A stretch of DNA of 18,474 nt. It comes from Bacillota bacterium. Its GTDB lineage: Bacteria > Bacillota > Clostridia > Lachnospirales > Lachnospiraceae. Below are positions 7,702-14,225 of the stretch, one piece after another (within the stretch, counting starts at the first letter, position 1; every line of letters begins with the position of its first letter). The notes under the pieces are model-generated. The model saw only the letters and a program-made list of their open reading frames with translations. It was not told the origin of the DNA and searched no databases. Position numbers and translations under genes: made by a program. Where the stretch lies: positions 1-18,474 of the forward strand of contig JAEZUR010000004.1 of NCBI GenBank assembly GCA_023420935.1, written 5' to 3'.

Positions 7702-9552
7702 ATGAGTGATAATAAATATGACGATACGGAATTAGACTATTTAATCATGGATGAATTGGCAGATAAGGTAGTACATCCTGAGAAAAAGGGGTTAATTTCC
7801 CTGAGAAAAATGTTAATGGTAATCATTGGAGTTTGTTGGTTGGTTCCAATCACGATTATCTTTATTACCATGTCATATTCTTATCGTATTGGGATCGTTC
7901 AAAAAACAGAAGAATTATTAAAGGATGAGGTTAAGAATTTCTCTGTAAATGTTTCATATAACATTAACGAGGCGATCAATGTCTCCAAGAATATATCATA
8001 TGATATGCAACTAGAAGAAATATGGCGTAAATATAAAGGGAAAGACATGAGAAAAGCGGAGTTTAATAAGAAAGCGTCATCTATTATTCGAACAAAGTTT
8101 TATCATGATAGCCGTTTTGAAAATGCGATTTTTTATCTGTCAGATAACCCTGATCAAATATTTCCGGGTTCTTTAACAGAAAAGCAGTTCTTTACGGATG
8201 AAGTTGAAAAGGTCTCCTTAGAGATTACGAAAGAAGACACACCATCTGCCTTTGTTAAAGTTATTGATGGAAAGATTTATGTAATACGTAATCTATATAC
8301 TACCAGAGGTTATACCAAATTTGGAACACTAATTGTTGCTTTGGACACAAGCAAATTATTTCAAGAGATTAATAGAAGTGATATCTACAAAATGTTTTTC
8401 TTTGTGGATGATAATACCTCATTGGTTACCAATGGGATTAATCTAGAGGAAGAAGAAAAGTCTAAGATTATTGATAAGCTTGTAACGGTATATAAGGAGA
8501 AGGAAAATAATAAAATTAGTATTCTGTCCGATAAAATTGGTCAATATGAAGGGTATCTCTATCCTAAAAAATATAAAGATTATCGTCTCGGTACAGCCTT
8601 AATTGTTAAAACAGATGATGTATATTCCGAACTAGAGACCTTAGTAGCATTAATTATCTTTTTGGTTCTATTATTCATCCCAATTATTGGATTTGTTGTA
8701 TATTTTGTATCCACACAAGTCACATCGCCCATTGCTAAATTTGTTGCAGCATCCAAGGAGATGAGAAGTGGCCAGATCGGTGTGCAGATAAAAGGGAATA
8801 AAAATAATATGCCCAATCAGGAATTTGCTTATCTTATGGTGTCATTTAATAAAATGTCATCTAAGATCAAAGAACTATTCGAATTTGCTCACAGTGAGCA
8901 GTTAGCCAGAAAAGATGCTAAGATACTCGCATTACAATCGCAAATCAACCCACATTTTTTAAATAATACACTAGAGATGATGAATTGGCAGGCAAGAATG
9001 GCTGGGGATATACAGGTAACCAAAATGATTGAAGCCCTTTCTACCTTGCTCGATTATAGCATGGATCGAAGTAATAAAAGACTGATCTATCTATCCGAAG
9101 AACTTCGCTGTGCCGATGCCTATTGTTACATAATATCCATGCGTTTTGGTCAACGACTTCAGATCGAAAAGGAAATCGACGAGAGCCTTTTACAGCAAAT
9201 GGTTCCTCAATTAATTCTCCAACCTCTTTTAGAAAATGCAGTAATGCACGGTGTGGAACGAATCAAGAGAGGGACTATCTGGCTCAAAGCATATCGGCAA
9301 GATCAGAATATGGTTCTAGAAGTATGTAATACAGGAGAAATCCTTACCGAAGAAAACCAAGTGAAGATAAACCAAATACTATCCGGCCAACTTCAAATTG
9401 AAAACACGCCAGGAAAACATGTTTCATTAGGCATTCGTAATGTAAATGAGCGCATCAACCTTATTTATGGCAAACAATATGGCTTAACTATAAGGTCCAC
9501 TCAACCTGGTCAAACCACTGCCACAATAACAATACCTATTTCTGAAATATAG
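7702..9552 (+). CDS. YesM-type sensor histidine kinase (HPK7 family)
   Basis: A membrane sensor kinase of about 616 residues. A cytoplasmic N-terminal tail of ~36 residues precedes TM1 (about 37-57). An extracellular sensing region (about 60-310, probably dCache-like) is followed by TM2 (about 313-335), a HAMP linker (to ~390), the His_kinase domain with LQSQINPHFLNN (phosphoacceptor H418) and the HATPase domain with LILQPLLENAVMHG and GIRNVNERINLIYG. The start at 7702 (MSDNKYDD) is preferred to an ATG at 7690 because GGGGG lies five bases upstream. Kinases of this class usually pair with an adjacent YesN regulator; here the regulator is four genes downstream, behind the binding protein and permeases. 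The likely signal is the sugar bound or imported by those proteins, perhaps through the lipoprotein itself. The ligand is not shown by the sequence. Confidence 0.93.
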   Translation: MSDNKYDDTELDYLIMDELADKVVHPEKKGLISLRKMLMVIIGVCWLVPITIIFITMSYSYRIGIVQKTEELLKDEVKNFSVNVSYNINEAINVSKNISYDMQLEEIWRKYKGKDMRKAEFNKKASSIIRTKFYHDSRFENAIFYLSDNPDQIFPGSLTEKQFFTDEVEKVSLEITKEDTPSAFVKVIDGKIYVIRNLYTTRGYTKFGTLIVALDTSKLFQEINRSDIYKMFFFVDDNTSLVTNGINLEEEEKSKIIDKLVTVYKEKENNKISILSDKIGQYEGYLYPKKYKDYRLGTALIVKTDDVYSELETLVALIIFLVLLFIPIIGFVVYFVSTQVTSPIAKFVAASKEMRSGQIGVQIKGNKNNMPNQEFAYLMVSFNKMSSKIKELFEFAHSEQLARKDAKILALQSQINPHFLNNTLEMMNWQARMAGDIQVTKMIEALSTLLDYSMDRSNKRLIYLSEELRCADAYCYIISMRFGQRLQIEKEIDESLLQQMVPQLILQPLLENAVMHGVERIKRGTIWLKAYRQDQNMVLEVCNTGEILTEENQVKINQILSGQLQIENTPGKHVSLGIRNVNERINLIYGKQYGLTIRSTQPGQTTATITIPISEI

Positions 9553-9600
9553 CCAAAATATATCAAATTTGTCACTTAGCACTTTCATACCTATACGTAA

Positions 9601-9737
9601 GTGTTACACCATATAGTTTATTAAGCAACTGTTATGAAGTCGTTGGTACTTAGATCCTGTTCTTTAGGATCTTACGTACCACTACGAACTTCATCCAAGC
9701 GAGAGCGTGTTGCGAAATAAACTATATGGTGTATCAC
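9601..9737. repeat. Large nested palindrome (element C)
   Basis: The 355-base gap between kinase and binding-protein genes holds a second fold-back element. The outer arms 9605-9622 and 9716-9733 are perfect over 18 bp, then continue after one T-T mismatch with GTG/CAC (9601-9603, 9735-9737). Inside, GCAAC (9625-9629) pairs with GTTGC (9709-9713), and a long hairpin spans about 9634-9691. That hairpin is built of ATGAAGT/ACTTCAT, CGT/ACG, GGTAC/GTACC and AGATCCT/AGGATCT with a 7-base loop. The unpaired right shoulder reads CCAAGCGAGAGCGT. There is no T-run at its end. The following stretch (9738-9907) carries the regulator motif, promoter and ribosome binding site of the next gene. Confidence 0.7.
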
Positions 9738-9760
9738 GTATTATTTGAATAAGTGAATAT

Positions 9761-9775
9761 AGCAAGAATGAACAA
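9761..9775 (+). promoter_or_regulatory. Putative response-regulator site upstream of binding-protein gene
   Basis: AGCAAGAATGAACAA is the second copy of the motif at 3457-3471, differing at two positions and lying at the identical 42-base distance from the -10 box at 9818-9823. It is the likely activation site of the AraC-type regulator encoded downstream. Confidence 0.5.
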
Positions 9776-9794
9776 TAAATGTCAAATCGGACTA

Positions 9795-9823
9795 ATGCCT
9801 TTTGTATATTCTGTTGATATAAT
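9795..9823 (+). promoter_or_regulatory. Activator-type promoter of the binding-protein gene
   Basis: The perfect -10 TATAAT (9818-9823) sits in the ten-base context GATATAATGA, identical to that of the phosphorylase promoter. The -35 position (9795-9800) has no match to TTGACA, again suggesting dependence on an activator. Confidence 0.5.
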
Positions 9824-9907
9824 GAGTGCATACCAGATAGATATTAGAAATGGACAGGAAGCTGGATTCTGGTAAAGAAATCATATCTTAACGAGGAGGA
9901 AATGTTT

Positions 9908-11257
9908 ATGAGAAAGGCAAAAAGAATTTTTTCACTTTTATTAGCAGTTGTTTTAGTTATGGGACTTATGACTGCATGTGGTGAGAAAAAGGACGCTGCA
10001 ACAAGCAATGATGCAGCAGTTAGTACAGATGATGCTAAAGCAACGGGTGATACTGCAGCCACAGATGATGCAGCTAGTACAGAACCAGTAACACTTAAAG
10101 TTGTTACAATGATGGGGGGAACAGACCCTAATACAGACAAATTTCACAAAGTAATTGAAGACTTTGAAGCGAAATATCCAAACGTTACCATTGAAGATGG
10201 ATCACAAGTAGCTGATCAGGATTGGAAAGTTCAGATTGCAGCTGACTTTGCGGTAGACAATGAACCAGACGTAATTCAGTTCTTTACTGATTCCAATGCA
10301 AGTGATGTATTAGCTACAGACAAATTTGTACCACTTTCAGATATTCAAGCAGCATATCCTGAAGTTGCTAAGAATACTTCAAAAGGTGCACTTGATGCTA
10401 CCAAATCACCATTAGATGGTAAAAACTATGCAGTTCCTACAACTGGATATTGGGAAGGTTTATTCTGTAATAAAGATTTATTTGACCAATATAAATTAGA
10501 GTTACCAACTGATTGGGATAAATTAACAAAAGCAATCAAAACCTTTAAAGAAAATGGTATTGTTCCAATTGCAGTTTCTTTAAATGATGTACCAAACTAC
10601 TGGATTGAGTTTTTAATGATGTCAGGATCAAATGCAGCAGAATTCACTTCTATTCCTGAGAAAGCTCCAGAAGGTTGGGCAGCAGGATTATCTTACTTGA
10701 AAGAGTTAAGAGATATGGGTGCTTTCCCAGAAGATACTGATACCATTGACAATGATATGGCTGGAAACTTATTCAAAGAAAAGAAAGCTGCTATGCAGTT
10801 AGATGGTTCTTGGTATTTAGGTGGTATTCCAGATCAAGATAACACAGTTGTATGTACATTCCCAACTGTTCCAAACGGAAAGATTGAAGCTGGTGCAGCA
10901 ATTACTGGATTCTCTTCAGGATTCTACATTACTAGAAAAGCATGGGATGACCCAGCTAAGAGAGAAGCAGCTGTTAATTTCTTATTAGCAAATACCAATG
11001 ATGATCAGATTATCACTTATTGGGGTGGTAATGGAGCATGTTCCGTACCTGTAAAAGAAGGCGTTATTGATTTAACTCCATTACAACTTTCAGGTGGAGA
11101 ATATTCTGGAACAATTGCTGTTCCATTAGCACCAACCGATTCTAGAATGTCTCAAGAAGCCTTTACAACTTTAAAGGATAATATCATTAGTGTATCTACT
11201 GGAGATATGACTGCAGAAGACGCAATTAATCAGATGTTGGAAATCAACAATAGATAA
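9908..11257 (+). CDS. ABC sugar-binding lipoprotein (family 1 type)
   Basis: An extracellular solute-binding protein of 449 residues, anchored by lipid. The signal peptide MRKAKRIFSLLLAVVLVMGL ends in the lipobox LMTAC, with C24 as the lipidated cysteine. A flexible Ala/Asp/Thr-rich linker (about 29-60) precedes the binding domain, which opens with VTLKVVTMMGGTDPNTDKFH and contains the typical SBP_bac_1 pattern YAVPTTGYWEGLFCNKDLFD and AAMQLDGSWYLGG. The start at 9908 is chosen over an ATG six bases earlier because GAGGAGG ends eight bases before it. It is expected to capture chitobiose or chitin oligosaccharides for the two permeases downstream, judging from the surrounding amino-sugar genes. 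A terminator-like hairpin and a large structured element separate it from the permeases, which would favour excess binding protein. Confidence 0.92.
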   Translation: MRKAKRIFSLLLAVVLVMGLMTACGEKKDAATSNDAAVSTDDAKATGDTAATDDAASTEPVTLKVVTMMGGTDPNTDKFHKVIEDFEAKYPNVTIEDGSQVADQDWKVQIAADFAVDNEPDVIQFFTDSNASDVLATDKFVPLSDIQAAYPEVAKNTSKGALDATKSPLDGKNYAVPTTGYWEGLFCNKDLFDQYKLELPTDWDKLTKAIKTFKENGIVPIAVSLNDVPNYWIEFLMMSGSNAAEFTSIPEKAPEGWAAGLSYLKELRDMGAFPEDTDTIDNDMAGNLFKEKKAAMQLDGSWYLGGIPDQDNTVVCTFPTVPNGKIEAGAAITGFSSGFYITRKAWDDPAKREAAVNFLLANTNDDQIITYWGGNGACSVPVKEGVIDLTPLQLSGGEYSGTIAVPLAPTDSRMSQEAFTTLKDNIISVSTGDMTAEDAINQMLEINNR

Positions 11258-11283
11258 TAAGATGATATCTTAGCGATAACAGA

Positions 11284-11317
11284 ACAGAGGGGTACTGATA
11301 AGCGCCCTTCTGTTTTT
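11284..11317 (+). terminator. Probable terminator/attenuator after binding-protein gene
   Basis: ACAGAGGG (11284-11291) pairs with CCCTTCTGT (11305-11313, one bulged base), followed by TTTTTGT. It is of moderate strength, so partial read-through to the permease genes is plausible. Confidence 0.65.
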
Positions 11318-11361
11318 GTATAAAATTAGTTCTGGTGTTAAAGAATCATATAGGTTGTGGA

Positions 11362-11547
11362 AGTGAATATGAGTTCATATATATTCATTTGATCGCCTTA
11401 CCTTCCTAGGCATATTTGCATATGAGCCTCAAAGCATGGTAAAAATGTCGCAGAAGCAGGCGCCACTTTTACCTGAGTCTCAAGACAAATATGAACGCCG
11501 TCGTCAGACGGTCGACCAAGCTGAATATATATGAACTCATATTCACT
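11362..11547 (+). repeat. Structured repeat element, copy A (26-bp perfect arms)
   Basis: A 186-base element in the gap between binding-protein and permease genes. The terminal arms 11362-11387 and 11522-11547 are perfect 26-bp inverted repeats. The 134-base core contains CGCCTTACCTTC (11394-11405) and CAGACGGTC (11505-11513). Its stems are CATATTTG/CAAATATG (11411-11418, 11486-11493), GAGCCTCA/TGAGTCTC (11424-11431, 11474-11481, one C-T mismatch) and GGTAAAA/TTTTACC (11438-11444, 11467-11473). The inner hairpin then continues with short CGC/GCG pairing. All of these recur in copy B at 16303-16486 with changed but still complementary bases. It contains no coding frame of note. After it, TTGAAG (11559) and TAAATA (11582) are a weak possible promoter for the permeases. 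Confidence 0.8.
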
Positions 11548-11615
11548 CATATACGTTATTGAAGTTTTAGAGACCAGAATCTAAATAGAGAAAAAAGTAG
11601 AAAGATGGGATAGAT

Positions 11616-12497
11616 ATGCTATACAAAAAAAAATGGCCTCTTATTATATTTTTAATACCTGGTTTACTAATGATGGGAATATTTCTTTATTATCCTTTCT
11701 TGAAGAATCTTACCAACAGCGTGTATCAAATGTCACAGGTAGTACGATTAAAGGGCAATACATGGGATTATATTGGCTTTGAAAATTATCAAACATTACT
11801 TACGGATCCATTTATCAGAATTGCACTAAAAAACTCTTTTATTATGATGGCATTAACCGTAATATTTGAAGTGGGTCTTGCTTTGTTATTTGCTATTTTA
11901 GTTAATTCGATTAAACGTGGACAGCAGATCTTTCGTACGGTTTATTTCTTTCCGGTAGTAATATCTGCTTCCGCATTGGGATTATTATTTAAGCTTTTTT
12001 ATACATACGATGGAGGAATGCTCAATCAGATTCTAACACATTTTGGTCAAGAACCAGTGAATTGGTTATCGAAAAGCTTAGCTTTTATTATGATTAGTAT
12101 ACCGACTCTTTGGGCTTATGTTGGATTTTATTTTGTTATTATCTTAACCGGTATCTGTGATATATCAGAAGATGTTTATGAAGCAGCAGCCATTGATGGG
12201 TGTACTAAGTTTAAAGCAGTATTTCATATCACCTTACCTCTTCTTCGAGGAGTTTTATGTACTTGTACTACATTAGCAGTAACAGGTGCCTTGAAAGTAT
12301 TTGATTTACCTTGGATGCTTGCAGAAAAAGGAGCTCCCAATGGAGCAACACATTTTTTAGGAACATATATGTATCAGACAGCGTTTGGTAAAGGCAATTG
12401 GGATTACGGCTCAACCATTGCATTGTTTATCGTACTTGTAGGTATCATTGTAGCTCGTATTGTAAACACAATTTTAAAACCAGATGCGAATCTGTAG
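11616..12497 (+). CDS. ABC sugar permease, MalF type
   Basis: A 293-residue inner-membrane subunit of a CUT1-type sugar importer. It begins with a short basic N-terminus (MLYKKKWP) and has about six hydrophobic helices, the first at about residues 8-28. The cytoplasmic EAA loop that contacts the ATPase reads YEAAAIDGCTKFKAVFHITL, at about residues 188-207. A weak GGGAT-like ribosome binding site precedes the ATG. The partner permease gene follows after 12 bases, so they are one operon with the regulator and chemoreceptor genes behind them. No ATPase gene is present; CUT1 importers in Firmicutes often share an MsmK-type ATPase encoded elsewhere. The likely substrate is chitobiose or short chitin oligosaccharides, from context only. 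Confidence 0.93.
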   Translation: MLYKKKWPLIIFLIPGLLMMGIFLYYPFLKNLTNSVYQMSQVVRLKGNTWDYIGFENYQTLLTDPFIRIALKNSFIMMALTVIFEVGLALLFAILVNSIKRGQQIFRTVYFFPVVISASALGLLFKLFYTYDGGMLNQILTHFGQEPVNWLSKSLAFIMISIPTLWAYVGFYFVIILTGICDISEDVYEAAAIDGCTKFKAVFHITLPLLRGVLCTCTTLAVTGALKVFDLPWMLAEKGAPNGATHFLGTYMYQTAFGKGNWDYGSTIALFIVLVGIIVARIVNTILKPDANL

Positions 12498-12509
12498 GAG
12501 GCATGCAGG

Positions 12510-13367
12510 ATGGAAACAATGAAAAGAAAAAGTAGAAAAAAGATAAAGATTTCTTCTTTTGTAATATATACAGTGCTAATATTATGGGCAGTAACAACCA
12601 TTTTCCCTTTTGTTTGGGTAATTATGAATTCATTTAAGACTTCTAGGGATGTAATTAATAATTCATTCTCCTTACCAATAGGCGGTTCGTTAGCTAATTT
12701 TGAGAATGCATTTAGTAAACTGGATATTATTAAATCATATGGAAACAGCTTTATTATTTCAGGTAGCGTTACCATTGGAGCAATGATTTTAGCGAGTATG
12801 ATGGCGTTTGCCATGACCCGTTATAAGTTTAGAGGCAAAGTTGTTGTAGATGGCTTGATTGTAGGAAGTCTTATGTTTCCTGTATTTGCAACCATAGTTC
12901 CAATTATGGGAATGATGACGAAGTTAGGTTTCATCAGTTCAGGTAATCTTATGGCAGTTATCTTGCCTCAGATTGCTGGTAATCTTAGTTTTGCTACCAT
13001 TGTTATGATGGGATTTTTAAGAGGACTTCCATTGGAGATGGAAGAAGCAGCTTATATGGAAGGTGCTAATGTTGGTCAGGTATTTCTTCGTATTATTGTA
13101 CCTTTGTCAAAACCTTCTCTAGCAACCGTTGCAATCTTTTGCTTCTTATGGTCATACAATGATTTATTTACGCAAATGTGTTTGATTCGTCAGAGAAAGA
13201 ATTATCCAATCTGTGCATTATTAAAAGAAATAAGTTCTATGTATGGAACGGATTATGGCTTAATGGCCGCAAGTGTTACTTTAATTGTTGTACCAGTTAT
13301 TATTGTATATATGTTATTACAGAAGAATATTATCAAAGGTTTGACAGCTGGCGCAATTAAGGGATAG
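12510..13367 (+). CDS. ABC sugar permease, MalG type
   Basis: A 285-residue inner-membrane subunit, the second half of the permease pair. A basic start (METMKRKSRKKIKIS) is followed by TM1 (about 16-36) with the typical PFVWVIMNSFKTSRDV exit. The EAA loop reads EEAAYMEGANVGQVFLRIIV at about residues 177-196, and the family C-terminus AGAIKG is present. GGAGG lies eight bases before the ATG, immediately after the stop of the first permease gene. It works with the lipoprotein encoded at 9908-11257 and an unlinked ATPase. Confidence 0.95.
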   Translation: METMKRKSRKKIKISSFVIYTVLILWAVTTIFPFVWVIMNSFKTSRDVINNSFSLPIGGSLANFENAFSKLDIIKSYGNSFIISGSVTIGAMILASMMAFAMTRYKFRGKVVVDGLIVGSLMFPVFATIVPIMGMMTKLGFISSGNLMAVILPQIAGNLSFATIVMMGFLRGLPLEMEEAAYMEGANVGQVFLRIIVPLSKPSLATVAIFCFLWSYNDLFTQMCLIRQRKNYPICALLKEISSMYGTDYGLMAASVTLIVVPVIIVYMLLQKNIIKGLTAGAIKG

Positions 13368-13413
13368 AATTATATTATTATGAAATGGAACGGAAATTTG
13401 CAGGAGGTATCAT

Positions 13414-14190
13414 ATGTATAAAGTTGTAATTATCGATGATGAACCCATTATTGTGGAAGGAATATCTAGAATGGTACCATGGGATAAATATCATTGTACC
13501 ATTGTGGGAACTGCCAATGACGGTGGGGAAGGAACAGAAGTAATTAGAACTTATCAGCCAGACATTGTAATATCGGATATTTCTATGCCAGGTCAGGATG
13601 GACTTACCATGATTGCAGGGTTAAAATCAGAATTTCCCAATATGGTCATTAGTATCTTAACGGGATTTAGAGATTTTGATTATGCTCAGACCGCAATTCG
13701 TCTAGGCGTTACAAGGTTTCTATTGAAACCCTCTAATATGGAGGAGATAGAAGAAGCCATAGAGGCAATGGTAGAGTCACTGCAGAAGAAGCAGATCCCT
13801 TTCCGCGAGGAGAAATCAAAGGAAGGTGAAGCAGAGAATGTTGCAAGTAGTTTTATTGTAAAAAATGCAATGAAATATATAGAGAATAACTATAAAGAAA
13901 AACTGACGTTATCCGAGGTGGCGGAGAAAACGTATGTAAGTCAGTGGCATTTAAGTAAACTGCTAAACAAACACATGGAGCAGAATTTCTCTGAGATTCT
14001 TAATTCCGTAAGGATTCGTGAAGCAAAAGAATTGCTTAAGGATCCAGCACGTCGAATTGGAGATATTGCAGAAGAAGTAGGGTTTATCGATATGGCTCAT
14101 TTCTCCAGGGTGTTTAAAAAATTAACTGGTATTTCTGCCAATGAATATCGTAATCAAATTGCTATAAATGAAATACATACCGAACATTAA
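13414..14190 (+). CDS. YesN-type response regulator with AraC DNA-binding domain
   Basis: A cytoplasmic transcription regulator of 258 residues. The receiver domain (1-~120) has the acidic pocket D8-D9, phosphoacceptor D55 in VISDISMPGQDG, T83 and K105 (LLKPS). A short linker of about 30 residues leads to two AraC-type helix-turn-helix motifs (~150-250), including LTLSEVAEKTYVSQWHLSKL and IGDIAEEVGFIDMAHFSRVF. Many YesN proteins are near 500 residues because of a long central region, so this is a short form. It starts 46 bases after the permease gene with GGAGGT before the ATG. The presumed partner is the kinase encoded at 7702-9552. Candidate target sites are the twin motifs at 3457-3471 and 9761-9775, which would place phosphorylase and transporter genes under common control. 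Confidence 0.94.
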   Translation: MYKVVIIDDEPIIVEGISRMVPWDKYHCTIVGTANDGGEGTEVIRTYQPDIVISDISMPGQDGLTMIAGLKSEFPNMVISILTGFRDFDYAQTAIRLGVTRFLLKPSNMEEIEEAIEAMVESLQKKQIPFREEKSKEGEAENVASSFIVKNAMKYIENNYKEKLTLSEVAEKTYVSQWHLSKLLNKHMEQNFSEILNSVRIREAKELLKDPARRIGDIAEEVGFIDMAHFSRVFKKLTGISANEYRNQIAINEIHTEH

Positions 14191-14225
14191 AAGATTAACG
14201 ACCATTGCAGCAGATGGGAGTACAT

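Noticed and set aside
11362..11547. Simple intrinsic terminator as explanation of element A
   Set aside because: There is no T-run after the right arm, the element is far too large, and a separate terminator lies upstream at 11284-11317; the conserved core shared with element B needs another explanation.
12404..12814. Minus-strand open frame across the permease junction
   Set aside because: It overlaps two convincing permease genes and their ribosome binding site; no protein family features.
14205..14225. TTG start for the chemoreceptor at 14205
   Set aside because: No ribosome binding site precedes it, while GGGAG lies at correct spacing before the ATG at 14226.
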